Shown here: piece by piece, positions 12,615 to 24,800 of the stretch
Layout of the letters: the number at the start of each line of letters is the position of its first letter
How positions within the stretch are numbered: the first letter of the stretch is position 1
Assembly (NCBI RefSeq): GCF_937616625.2
Contig: NC_065572.1
Span: 74,274,653-74,338,652 of the forward strand
Length of the DNA stretch: 64,000 nucleotides
DNA from: Mercurialis annua
Taxonomy: Eukaryota; Streptophyta; Magnoliopsida; Malpighiales; Euphorbiaceae
Reading direction: 5' to 3'
The notes under the pieces: generated by a model
Seen by the model: the letters and a program-made list of their open reading frames with translations, nothing else
What the model was told of the DNA's origin: nothing
Database searches by the model: none
Position numbers and translations under genes: made by a program

Positions 12615-14197
12615 AAAATATAAATAGCATTTTTTTCAAAATTTAAAAAATCATGTCATCTACTGTAATTGATTTTATAAAATTATACTATTTTAGTGTA
12701 ACATTTGTACCCAACTGATATTTAGTGATGAAAATAATATAGAGCATAATCCTTTATATATAAATTACTATAAAAATTTTGATTAGTAAACATAATTAGG
12801 TTTCTTAATTATAAATAAATAAAAATATATAACCAACGATATAAAGGAAGATGTTTTGGGCAAGAAAACGATTTTCATTTTCTAACATTTATATGGAAAG
12901 CCGCTTATACAAAAATTCAAATTTACTAACTATATTTTTTAAAAATAAAAATTAGAGGAGTTTTTGAAATAAAAAAATAGGCGGTGACCAATTTTATACA
13001 AATTCAAACCTAACAATCAATCTTATTTTATAAAACATTACATTAAAAGAATATTTCTATAATAAAAGCAAAGAAAGGTAATAGGTTGTACTGTTTTTTT
13101 TTAAATACCACCTATTATAAGAATTAATTATATTTAAAAGACATTATTTGAATATAGATTTGAAAAAATTGATTTTAAATATATTCCATTTTAAAATATT
13201 ATATAATAATTTATTATTTCTATTTAATATCTCTAATTTAATACAAAACTTGATATATAGTTATCATGTAATCATAAAATAATTTTAATTTTTATATTTA
13301 AAATGACCCTCCAAATACTAAATTATATATCATAGTAATTGTTATTTTAGAAGGTTTTCAACAAATATAACAATGGAATGTAACATAAATGAGATTTTAA
13401 CATTAATCAAACAATTAGAAAAATAATTATAACTAAATTTAATTTCAATTTTTTTATTACTATATGTATATTGTATAATTTTATATCGAAAAATTAAATG
13501 ATTAATACTTTAATTTAACAAAAAAAATAAACAAAAAAAATTAAATTTAAATTTGAAAATACTATAATTATCATTAGTTTATATATTAGTACTAACATTA
13601 ATTACTAAGAGGTTATTTACAGCGACAAAATTAATTAATTTAGTGGCAGTTTCGTAAATAGACAAGCAAAGGTAATGATTATGTAAAGACAAAAATGTAA
13701 AAAATGGTAAATACACATTGGTTTTTTGGAAATTAAACGCAGAAGATATGGGCATTTATATGAGACATGCTTGGAAATTACTAAAATGGACAACACAAAT
13801 ATGAAGAAGAAGAACAAATAGGAGGACATAATGGAGAAGTGAAATTACTGTACAATGTACAGTGTTTTTCACTTCAACTTTATATGTTTTATATAGATTT
13901 TGCTTAATATTTAGACTAATAATTAGATTTGTAATACTTATTAATTTACAATCTAAAACCATGCATAAAACTGAAAATGAATGGTGAAATAACGCGAAGA
14001 AGAATAAGCGTGTGATAACGCGCGAAACAGAGCGATTGATGTTCGAGTCTGACATGAGAAGAGCTAGAGGAAATGGATCATTGTCCAGCCCACAGAACCC
14101 TCACAGTCCATTCAGAGTGATTATTTGTCTAATGTCATTTATATATTAAATCAGTAATAAATGTGCAATTATTTCATTAAGAATAATCATATACTCC

Positions 14198-14198
<1 letters not shown>
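12615..14198. other. AT-rich intergenic DNA, no gene seen
   Basis: Two overlapping - strand frames around 13635-14055 give phenylalanine- and leucine-rich sequence without any domain I recognise. I regard them as chance frames. Confidence 0.5.

Positions 14199-14200
<2 letters not shown>

Positions 14201-14228
<28 letters not shown>
14201..14228. repeat. (AT)14 microsatellite
   Basis: An uninterrupted AT dinucleotide run of 28 bp, followed by further AT-rich sequence. Confidence 0.9.
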
Positions 14229-14236
<8 letters not shown>

Positions 14237-14900
14237 TTTGTTATTTTATTATACAGATGAAATAGTCAGCTTATGTTTGATACAATTAATTTGCATTTAC
14301 CATTCAAATTTTCTTTACAATAAATTTTTATTATTATAATATTATTACAATTAGTACTTACAAAATTAAATAGGTGGACGAGATGTTGAAGCTACTAACA
14401 TATAATTTGATTGGTCCAACTATATAAATATATAAAATAAATTCATATATTTAAATTTAAATAAATATTTAGGAATTTAACTAATAAATATATTAAAAAA
14501 TTATAAATTGATCACACTTTTGCTAGTATGTAAAATCGCTTTTTGGATGCAGTTAATTCTAGCCAAATTTTTTTTAAAATGTTAAATTTATATTTTTAAC
14601 TTTTAATTATGGCCATTTATCTAATTTAATGATTTATTTACCTAGGAAGAAGTCAAATGCTTTTTTAAATTAGATCTATCAAAGTTTAATTATTTTAAAT
14701 TAATTTTTTTTATTAAAATTAGAATATAGTTGACAAAGTTTAAAAGTTGATTAAAATTTAAATTAAAAAGGTTTGACTTTTTAAAATAGATAAAATGCTA
14801 AACTAAAATTGAAGCACCCATAAAGAAGTAACTTTTTGGTGATGAACAAAGGATTCTCCTAATTTGGCACGAAATATTAAAAAAATTATTATTAAAAAAA

Positions 14901-15211
14901 GGGTTAATGTTAAAAAAAATCACGAATTTTACATGTTTTTTCATTTTAGTCACGAAGTTTAAATTTTGTTATTTTCATGCACGAACTATCTCTTTTTTCC
15001 AAATTCATACACAACGCTGAGGTGTCACTCATTCATTGGTGTAAAATGACCTCCACCTCAGCGAATTACACCAATGAAACCTTGATACCTCAGCACCGTG
15101 TATGAATTCGGGAAAAAGTGGTAGTTCGTGTATGAAAATGACAAAATTTAAAATGCGTGATTAAAATGAAAAAACATGTAAAATTCGTGATTTTTTTTTT
15201 GATATTATCCC
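14901..15211. mobile_element. Mutator-like foldback MITE with 9-bp target duplication
   Basis: The 311-bp element has terminal inverted repeats of more than 100 bp. The left arm begins GGGTTAATGTTAAAA and the right arm, on the - strand, GGGATAATATCAAAA. Both continue through AATCACGAATTTTACATG and TTTTTTCATTTTA with few differences. A 9-bp direct repeat TTAAAAAAA flanks it (14892-14900 and 15212-15220), although the low complexity of that word weakens it as proof. There is no coding capacity. The whole element could fold into one hairpin. Confidence 0.82.
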
Positions 15212-15220
15212 TTAAAAAAA

Positions 15221-16050
15221 CTGGTCAAAATATTTTGCATTTTCTATCAAATATCCCTTCTTTCAGTTGTACACCTTATGCGTGAAATAAACACAACACT
15301 GATAAAAAAGTTTAAAAATAATTTAATCTTATTTTATTCTTTGAATTGGCACCTGATAATTTTCAAAAATCATTATAGTTCATATACTTTTAAAAATTCA
15401 AAAATCATGTCAATTTTAAAATAAAAAAAATTGAAAATCTTTTATACGCTTTTAACCATTTCACTTGTTTTTCTTGTCCGTTACCATAACAATAATACTG
15501 CAAAAACTCTAGACTTACAATAAACATTCAAAGAAACAAAAAATAGATTCAATGGTAGTAGTGAATATCGGTAGAGAAGGCGACAATTTGAGCTCGTAAT
15601 CAACAAATGACAGTTTGTAGTATCCCAATTAGTTGCTACTGGAGGTGAAGTGAAGAAATGGTGGCTGAAGCCGTGGTTGCTGCTAGAGGTGGCGGTCGTC
15701 GATTTTAAGTTTTAACTAGAGCTGACTATAATTTTAATTAGGATTAATTTTTTCTTTTACCGATTTTTGGGGATGGATTTTTATTTTGTGCTAAGTTGAA
15801 GGGTGAATTGATCCTTTATCCTTTTGGTAATTAAGCCTAAACTTTATACAATTTTCTCACATCACTAAGAAAAGATATTACAAAACAAAAAAGTGAACAA
15901 AACACAATAGAAATAGACATGGAGACATTGAATAGTGATCATTATGTCCTTTTACACTTTGTCCTTATTATAAAAACCTAATATTATTACATCATCTTCC
16001 TTTTTTTCTCCTACAAAATTCATTTTGAGCTAATAATACCCTCCCCATTA
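15221..16050. other. Region upstream of the CCT gene
   Basis: I see no open frame. A segment at about 15740-15800 resembles one at about 57165-57240 (both end with a GTTGAAGGGTGAA- or GTTAAGAGGGTGAA-like word and GATCCTTT), so part of it may be a dispersed repeat whose ends I could not define. Confidence 0.4.
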
Positions 16051-16052
16051 TT

Positions 16053-16060
16053 TATATATA
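16053..16060 (+). promoter_or_regulatory. Probable TATA box of the CCT gene
   Basis: TATATATA is followed after about 25 bases by a pyrimidine-rich segment (CTCTTTCCTCTCAACTC) typical of plant transcription starts. It lies about 210 bp before the chosen start codon. The assignment rests on position and sequence only. Confidence 0.45.
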
Positions 16061-16270
16061 AATTCTCTTTCCTCTCAACTCTTATATCAAATCAGTTTCA
16101 AACCCCCTTCAAATCATACTAATATTTCTTTACTCCCACTTGCATATCTCTCTCTCATTCCCATTTTGGCTGCTCAGCTTATAACAAATATATAAAATCT
16201 AAAAATCTTTTTGAGTCTAAAAACTAGACCAACAGACTGTGAGTGATTCAGTGATTGCATTCTTGAAGAA

Positions 16271-19200
16271 ATGTATGCAGATACTGGACTTTTGTACCCT
16301 TATTTGCAGAATTTCTCCCCTGATATTCACCAATTTGAAGAGTATTATGATTATCAGAAGTCCAATGTTTCAATGGTACCCTTTTCTTCTCTATTTCTTT
16401 GTTATTTGCTTGTGTTTTTTATTTCTAGTTAATTTTGGTGATCTGCATTTCTTTGATGGGTTTTTTGAACTTATGTTTATGAATTATGAGCTTAAATTTA
16501 TGTGTATATGCTATAATTCAAATAGTATAAGCGTTTAGCAGCAATCGGCTAGATCATGAGTTCAAATTCTCTTAAAAACGGCAGATGGATTAAGTGAAAG
16601 TATCTATCTTTTAGCAAGAATCTAGATGAAAGTTCATTTCTTTTGTATTCTTTAGTTATGTTTTACTTTTATCAAGAAGTCAAATTTTAGATTTTAAGGA
16701 TCTTCATTTTTGGGTGTGTATAATTTGACTTCTTGATTGTATATTAAATCTTTTATCTTTTTAGATTTTTTTAAGCAAGAATGATCTTTTTACTTATATT
16801 TTCTTCTTTGTTTGGTAGATTAAAAAACAATGGAAAAAGTCTAAATTTGGAAGCTTTTTGTTTAAGTTGATTTGGGTTTTCCATGTAGTTATTTTCTTTC
16901 TTCTTTGATCAACATTTTCTTAGCAACCAAATAAGTTTAAAATGGAAATATTAGATGCTCTCTTTAGCAAACATTAGTGGATCTGGAAAAAGATTTCTTA
17001 AAGGAAAATGATTGCACTGTCTTAAGTTCCGTGTGCTTTTAGTTTTTTTCTATTTCTTCCAATTGCATGATGTGAATCAGTTTTTTGGTTTTTTGTTTTG
17101 TGAAAATTCTTTTGTGTTTCCACTCACAAGTTTTTATATAATATGGAAAAGCACTTGGTTCATTATTTTAGGCCACAATAAGGAAAAAGGTGAGAGAGTT
17201 AAATGGAGAAATGATTCTCCACTTATATAGTTTATGGGAAAAAGCTCAAATAAAGAACAATTTAACCCTTTAAAAGACTTACTGTAGGTATTTGCTTTTG
17301 TTTAAAGTGGGTGTTTTTGCTATGCAAATGATATCATCATCCTTATTAATCCTGTCTTTGATCTTTGTTTGGAATTGGACAACTTAAAAGGAACTGGATT
17401 CTAAACTAGGTATGGACACAGACATACGGGACATTTAGACACGGAAATTGCGAAACAGTATGTAAAAATGAAGTTTCGTGTCCGAAATACTTTTGAAATA
17501 GGACACGTTGATTGAATGAAGTGTCCGTGCTACCTAGATTCTAAATACAGGAGTTTTTGCATTTTGTATATTTTCTCTGCTATTATTATTAAAGATGACA
17601 TGAGTTCAGCATTCAATTTGTTTATCAAATCTTGATTTTACATCACAGAGAAGATTTTGCGTTGCCCGTGATTCTCTTAGTTCTGGAGTTGAACTTCTAA
17701 AATGGTTTAGATCAGTTAAGAAGACACTTTAAGAAGTCGAATTGAGAAATTCAATGGCTGTAATGTAAGTTTGGGTATTTGTTCAAGAATTGGATGCTTT
17801 TTAGCATATGCTTGACACTTGACAGTTCTTACTCATTAGTTTAACTTCACTTTTAAACCGTACCAAAGGACTATAATTAGATGCCTTTGGCTACTTATGC
17901 AGCACGGAAAAAGAAACGAGTGAAATTGGAAACGGAAGAACAGAAAACGCAGAAACACTTTCAATTACAATAGTACATCCATAAATTTGCCTTTTCATTA
18001 CAATAGTACAGTCTGAATTTGTAGATTCTCTTGAATGCAGAATATGTTTACGCCTTATACATCCATAAAGTTTCAAACTATCGCTTTCAATTCTCGACAT
18101 ATGTTCTCAGTTGCTATCCAATCTCATAGTCACAGCTTAATTAAGAATCTCATACCAACAGCTTACTTTTTGAAGTTCTGTTCAATATTCAAATCATACC
18201 GACTTTCTCATGTAATTTGCTTGTTTTGTTCTTTGTTAATGTAGAGCAACATGATCTCGACGTGTACTATATCAGAATATGACCTAGGAGGAGAAGGGGA
18301 TCTATTCAAGGCTGCCGAAGCTATCATTGAAGAGCCACTTCTTGATCTTGATCCCATGACAGCAACCATTTCAATGATCTCGTGCGGTGAAGAAGTCATC
18401 TCCTCACAAGGATTGAAGGTGGCAGATATCGAATCAATCCAAAATGAGCAACTTCTGAGTGAGGTTTATTATGAATGCAAAAAAGACCTCATGGAAAAAA
18501 CTAATATAGATATATCACTCTCTGAGATTCTAGACATCAAGATTCCCATGGCGATGACTGAAGAAAACCAGATTCAAGAGAACAAATTCCTTTCTGAGGC
18601 GCCATTGCCGAAAAGTGTAAGCTCAGGATGCCTGAGCTCAATGGATTGGGTGCATGGATCTGCAGTGAAACCGAATTTTTTAGACTTTTCAGGAATGGAT
18701 CTCGGAGCTGTTTATGGGATGAGACGAGCATACAGTGAGGGAGACATAAAGGTCAGACTCAATTATTTATTATTTTGTTTTTGCCTTTTTAGTACTATTC
18801 TGATAACATGTGCCTAAATTTCTCGAGTTGTTTATGTTCTCCGCTTGATTTTAGTGTCCTTAAATTGGGTAATATGTCGAACTTTAACCCGTCAATGGTT
18901 CTATGCTGTTATGCCATTACTGAGTATATTTAAGTGTTTCAAAATGATTTAAATGAAACATTTCTATGCAATTGAACTCTGATGATGAATTGGCTTTAGA
19001 TTCGTTGCACCATTTCTTCATGATGAGTCTAAACTTGTCTAGAATCTGTTTTGTTAGACTCTTGGAAATGGAAATGGAAATACAAGCCTCGTTCAATCTC
19101 CCCTTGATCGGCCAGTATTTATCACCAGCTGCACTTCTGAGGATCGGTGGGAGAAGCTTTCCAGGTACAGGAACAAGAAGACTAAGAGGAATTTTGGCAG

Positions 19201-19396
19201 GAAAATTAAGGTAACTAAATGAATAGCCCTTAAATTTCGGTCGCATGTTACTTAAGATTCATTGTGCTGGACATTGATACTAATCTTGATTTGGATGCTG
19301 CAGTATGCATGCAGAAAAGCTCTTGCAGACAGTCAACCAAGGATCCGAGGAAGGTTTGCAAAGACGGAAGAATCCGATGTATTTAAGATGCAATAA
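16271..19396 (+). CDS. CCT-motif family protein (At5g53420/At4g27900 type)
   Basis: Predicted protein of 285 residues from four exons: 16271-16375, 18245-18751, 19058-19210 and 19304-19396. All exon junctions are in phase 0. The start gives MYADTGLLYPYLQNF, the N-terminus I recall for this family. The middle exon holds a conserved acidic region (EYDLGGEGDLFKA, then DPMTATISMISCGEE). The last two exons together form a CCT motif at about residues 232-277: LSRYRNKKTKRNF, then KIKYACRKALA, then PRIRGRFAK. CCT motifs act in nuclear import and in binding DNA or NF-Y partners, so a nuclear transcriptional role is inferred. Intron 1 (1869 bp) contains a 132-bp hAT-like insertion. The gene lies upstream of ATX in the same orientation, as I recall it does in Arabidopsis. 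An XRI1-like label is the main alternative. Confidence 0.88.
17406..17537. mobile_element. Short hAT-like element inside CCT gene intron 1
   Basis: A 132-bp insertion is flanked by an exact 8-bp direct repeat ATTCTAAA (17398-17405 and 17538-17545). The left end reads CTAGGTATGGACAC and the right end, on the - strand, CTAGGTAGCACGGACAC. These ends match those of the 474-bp element at 1067-1540. It is non-coding and lies well away from the splice sites. Confidence 0.85.
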
Positions 19397-19519
19397 CTTC
19401 TTACTAATGCATGAATAAAAGGAACGGAAGGAAATAGTTTAGTTCCAATGCGTAGCAGCATAAGCCTGGAAAATAGATTTGACGGAAGCTAAAACGAGTA
19501 TTGTTAAATAAATCAGAAT

Positions 19520-19542
19520 CCCCCTCCCCCCCCCCCCCCCCC
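19520..19542. repeat. Poly-C tract downstream of the CCT gene
   Basis: A C-rich run with a single T includes 17 uninterrupted Cs at 19526-19542. It lies 124 bp after the stop codon, so it may be within or just past the 3' UTR. AATAAA-like words occur before it near 19414 and 19507. Length at such tracts is prone to sequencing error. Confidence 0.85.
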
Positions 19543-21360
19543 AACTATTGCAAAGTAGCTGATCTTTTATTTGCTGTAGTAACCAAATTGCCAAAAGTAG
19601 AGTTGTACATAGTGTTTGTGTTGAATAATAAGAGGTAGCAGAATGCAGGAAAGCTGTACTTGTTCATATATAAATATGTTATGCAATGAATTTTGGTTAT
19701 AGCTTTTGATGATTCTTCTGCAATTGCTCATCATTTCTTCAAGCTTTTCACAGGTTAATGGTATAGGCACTTGAGACATTGAGAGAGGGAGGAAACTCCT
19801 TCTTGGGTACTCTGCAAATTTACCATCTTGTTAAATCTCAAATGTCAATCAGAATATGCAGCAGTTGAATCAGAATTCTTTTCAATCTGGCTTTAACTTC
19901 ACCTATGATTTTCCAATAGTCCGGATTTAACTTCCATCTAGCTCAAAATTCACTAAAATTTATCTGTACTTTTAAATTTTTTTACTTTATTAAGGTCTAA
20001 GTGGACTGGAGCCTATCCAAATCCAAGGACAGTTCTACCCTGAGTATATAGGATTTTTAAAAATGTTATACAATGAGAACTTAAGGATCATGCATTGTGA
20101 TGTTTCGTTGATGTTTCCAGAAATACTTTTAAAGCTTTATATTTGCTATTTTTATTCCATGCAACGATCGTCGAGCTTTTTTATTCACTTGCTTTACAAC
20201 CAGAACAGCCCCTTCATCCTTTGGTCATCTTCCTCTTCCTCATTATGAAAATTTCTTGTAATAACAAGATTTCTGACATACCCAACTGCTAAAAATACTT
20301 GGAAGAGACTTCATGACCATAAACCACCGTTTTAACTGCACCATAAATCAAAGTCCAAAGCTTTATAAATTAAAAAACTTTTACATAAATTCTTTCAGAA
20401 AAGAACTTTAAATAAAATAAATACTTGCCGAAACTCTTACTACCAACTGGTCATCGAATTTGAAATTCCATTAACCTATGCAAAGATACCATCTTTTTAG
20501 TCATACCATCATGCAAGCCCGACCCACTAACCGTTCTGTAACCTCAAATTTCCTCGAAAAATACACAACACAGAAGCATTTCAAAGTTCATAGCTTCAGC
20601 TGTTGGCTGTTGCGCATCTCGGCCACCGGCGGTTCACTCTGATGGCCGACCACCTGCTACAAGTTCCCTCCGGTCAAACTGTTACTTCTGATTAGTATTT
20701 TTCAGTCCAACCTCAATACAGAAAATTTTGCTGTACGCACCCACAGATTTTTCTCCTCTTTCAAATGCACGATTTGAAAATAGTCATCCCCATTAATTAA
20801 TTAAACCGTACTTAAAATTAGTTAAACATTTATGATTTAACACAAAAAAAAAAAAAAAACATAATAGGATTAAAGCAAAACCAAACAGAATTAACTAAAT
20901 ACTTGGTATTTTCATAAATAAATCAAACTACCCAAAATATTAAATATCCCTCCAAGAAAATGGTGGGAAAATTTTCTTTCATGCCTCACCTTGGTCATAA
21001 ATGTCATCCATCAAATAATGAACCAATTAACCACCGTACCGCCACCGCACCACCACCACCGCTCAATATGCTTACTTTTCATCCACCGTGCCACCAAAGC
21101 TTGCCACCCCATTACACATATGTTGGAGTTGCAGAAACAAATTATGTAATAATATTACAATCTTAAAAAAGCTTCCATTCCAACTTTATTGGAACAAAAC
21201 TTTAAACATTGCAGCTCAATTCATCAAGCAATACGCAAATATTAAATTTTTCTCAATCAAACCAAATTACAGAGCTAATTAAAACAAGAAAAAAATAAAA
21301 ATAAAATCACACGTCTTAAATCTGAAATTAGTACCCACGTAACCTCATTATTCACTCACG
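19543..21360. other. Intergenic DNA between the CCT and ATX genes
   Basis: Several short open frames are present, including a proline/histidine-rich one near 20960, but none has a recognisable domain or plant coding character. I see no transposon ends. An A-run lies at about 20843-20860. Confidence 0.5.
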
Positions 21361-21465
21361 CACAACATAAACTAGATAACACAGACCTTTTTATTTTCTC
21401 TCTCTAATTTCTCTCTCTAAAAAAAACATTTCGAGAGAAAAAGATTCAAACTTTCATAATCTCCG

Positions 21466-21715
21466 GTCAGTATTTTAATTAAATTTTTTGTGGGTTAGCA
21501 TTACAATTCGTCACATATCTTTTTCTTTAACTATACTCTTCGTAAAAACAGTTAGAGAGAGAACCAAAAAAAAATTAAATTTTTTAAAAATTATATTCTA
21601 GAGAGAGAAAGTTACTCAGATCTCTGTTCTTCATCGATTTTTCTTTTTTTGCTCTCTACAATTTTAATTTGATTCTATTAATTTTCTATTAAGTTACTTC
21701 AGCTTGTTTTTACAG
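21466..21715 (+). other. Possible 5' UTR intron of the ATX gene
   Basis: A CT-rich leader (CTCTCTCTAATTTCTCTCTC, near 21400) is followed by a GTCAGT donor-like word and later by a TTTTTACAG acceptor before the start codon. The boundaries are plausible but rest on consensus alone. Confidence 0.35.
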
Positions 21716-21760
21716 GTAAATTGAACCGTACCTCTGTTTTTATCGATTTAATTGGCTGCT

Positions 21761-21768
21761 TAGGGTTT
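21761..21768 (+). promoter_or_regulatory. Telo-box-like TAGGGTTT in the ATX leader
   Basis: A single TAGGGTTT word lies about 115 bp before the start codon. Such words are common in leaders of plant housekeeping genes, and its function here is inferred. Confidence 0.35.
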
Positions 21769-21882
21769 CAAATTGGGGGTTTAATAGTCAATTTTTTTTG
21801 AATTGTAAGATATGAGAAGAGAATTTTAATCCATGAGGTGATTGATTTTATTCGATTTTATTAATTAAATACTCGGCACACA

Positions 21883-24800
21883 ATGATAATCAAGCGGAAA
21901 TTAAAATCTCAAATGCCGAGTTTGAAACGGTGTAAACTCAGTGATTCATCTCAGGAAGAAGATGATAACTCGGTTTCAATTCGTAAGAAGAAGAAAAAAT
22001 TGAACGGTTATTACTATCCTGTTAATCTTCTCGGAGAAGTTGCCGCTGGTGTAATTCCGGTTGCCGGTATGCTCCGGTCATCTAGTAATGTCGTTGACTT
22101 GGATAAGATATTTGCTGCTGCCTGGTGCACTGAAGTTTCGTGTTCTCCTCCTCCTGCTGCTGACGTGGAATTGGAACGTAAATCGTCGGTATGTCGAGAT
22201 TCGGGTGCCATTGGAGTTTCGTCGCGTCCTCCGCTTGTTCGGACTTCCAGAGGGCGGGTTCAGGTATTGCCGTCGAGGTTTAAAGACTCGGTTATTGAGA
22301 ATTGGAGGAAGGATAGTAATAATAGTAGCTTGGCTGCTGATGATGATGATGATGATGATGATGGTAATGATGATGACGACGATGATGATGATTTTGAGTG
22401 TCGTATTAATTATAGTAGTAAGAAACATAAAGAGAGAGATAAGTTTAGTTTCCGCAAACCGAAGATTTGTAATGGAAATGTGAGAAATGGTGGATTTAAG
22501 TCTCGTAAATATGCTACATTGCGCGAGGAAGAGAGGGGAGGTGGAAGAGAGGAATTTGGGTTTAAAAAGTATTTGAGTTCGCGGAGTACACTTAGCTCGT
22601 TGCATGAACAGTTGGTGGAAGATGATGACGACAAGCGTGCATTTGTGCAGTTAAGTACCTTGGATAGGCCGGAGAGAAAACCTGGGGTTTTTGGACCGGA
22701 GGATTTCTATTCGGGTGATATAGTGTGGGCAAAGTCAGGGAAGAAGGATCCGTTTTGGCCAGCCATTGTTATTGATCCAATGACGCAAGCGCCGGAGCTG
22801 GTATTGAGATCCTGTATACCTGATGCTGCCTGTGTTATGTTTTTTGGTCACCCTGGAAATGAGAATCAAAGGGTATGATATATGAATTCTAAATTTTTTT
22901 TAGGATTCTTTTTCCTTTTCATATGGATAGTATTACCTGCAATTAGTAAGCTATGATGATAATGTTACTTTTGGAAGGATGTGATTATGAGCATTAATTA
23001 TGCTGCTTTCAATGATCTGACAGGATTACGCATGGATTAGACGTGGGGTGATCTTTCCATTTATGGATTTTGTAGATAGGTGCATATCTTTTCTCTGCTG
23101 TTGTTGAATTAGTCAGTATGGAATTTTAGACTTGTCTGACTTAGGTTGTTGATAATATAGGTTCCAGGAGCAACCCGAATTGATGGGAACTAAGGCATGT
23201 AGTTTCCAGGTGGCAATTGAGGAGGCATTTCTGGCAGAACAGGGATTCACAGAGAAATTGATACATGATATAAATATGGCAGCTGGGAATCCAACATATG
23301 ATGAATCTGTTATTAGATGGCTTCAAGAAGCTACTGGTTCAAACCAAGAGCAGGACTTATACTCTCCATACCAGGCAAGTTACTGCTCCTCTCTTCTTCT
23401 TTCCTATTGTAAACTCCCCTGATATTTGGTATGATGGCAATAGACCATATCAAGTTAGCAACATAGACGGTAGAATGGTCGGTTATGTTACATAGCGATT
23501 CTAGATATAACTTCATGGAATAAACTTTTAGCTTCTTTGGGTTGAACTTTTTGCTTCTTTGGTGACTGAAGAATTTTGAATGTTAAAGGATCGCTCCCAG
23601 CACAATTATACCCAATTACTATTAGTAATGTTTTTATTTTTGGAGTTGTGTTGGGTACCTGGAGGCTGTCCTAGCTAGAGGCATAGGAGAGTAGGAGCTC
23701 AAAAGCATTACAGGAATTATGTTTCAACCTGTTTGAGGAGACTCTTTCATTCCTTTGTTATTGGAAAATAGTTCCTTGAGCTAATTCACTGGTGGGGTGT
23801 TTTTTTCTTCTAGAATAAAGTCACTGAAAATAGCTCGTCTCCTATGCTCGTTGATTTTACTTTCTTCTACTCTTTCTTTTTTAACGTGGCTCTAATCTTA
23901 GTAATTTCTATTCATGCGGGTAGAGAGCAACAACTCTTACTTTACTTAAACTAGCATGTATTTTGCTTTAATTTTCGTCTGACAAGAGAAGATATTAGAG
24001 CCTGAACATTAAGATTCTAATATATGTATATATAGGTGTGTATATTTTAAATTCAAACTTTTGGTTTATATGGTTCAGGATATATTGGGAGACAACAAAG
24101 CCATGCGACCCTGTGAAAGTTGCGGTTTAAGCCTTCCTTTTAAATTATCAAAGAAGATAAAAGCTTCAATTCCTGGAGGCCAGTTCATGTGCAAAACATG
24201 TGCTAAGGTACCATGGCTTAGGATTTTACCAGTAATGCATTTAAAATTCTCTCAACCGTTGTCTCATTTTTAAGAAATGCATAATTTGTTAATGCAGTTG
24301 ACCAAATCAAAACATTTTTGTGGTATATGCAACAAGATATGGAATCGTTCGGACAGTGGGAGCTGGGTGAGGCAAACTTTAGTCATTGTTTATTTAAATA
24401 TCCTGGATATGAAATACCTTTTATTATTGTTATTTATTGTTTTTTCTGTATCTACTTGCTATCAGGTGCGATGTGATGGCTGTAAAGTTTGGGTCCATGC
24501 TGAATGTGACAGAATTTCTAACGGCCATTTTAAGGTCTGTCTTTGGTGGTTAATGAAGTTGTGTCTCCATTCTATTTGCATTAATGAAATTTCCAACTTT
24601 TCTAACCTATTTATTCTGCTTGAAGAATCTTGGAGCCACTGATTATTACTGCCCTGCTTGTAAAGCAAAATTTAGTTTTGAACTGTCTGATTCAGAGAAA
24701 GGGCTTCCAAAATCCAAGTATGCCGTTTTTTTATATATATGTCCTTGAGAAGTATTTTACTGCTAAATTCTTTTCTTCAGTTTATTTATGTATATTTGTT

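Noticed and set aside
13635..14055. Two overlapping - strand frames rich in Phe and Leu
   Set aside because: The sequence is hydrophobic low complexity without homology that I recognise. No splice partner was found.
16271..19396. Naming the first gene XRI1
   Set aside because: XRI1 proteins share part of the acidic region, but the complete CCT motif in the last exons and the position next to ATX fit the At5g53420 family better. XRI1-like remains an alternative.
22061..22634. Long frames over the ATX first exon in other frames and on the opposite strand
   Set aside because: They are shadows of the coding GAT repeat and the serine-rich coding region, with runs of Met or Ile.
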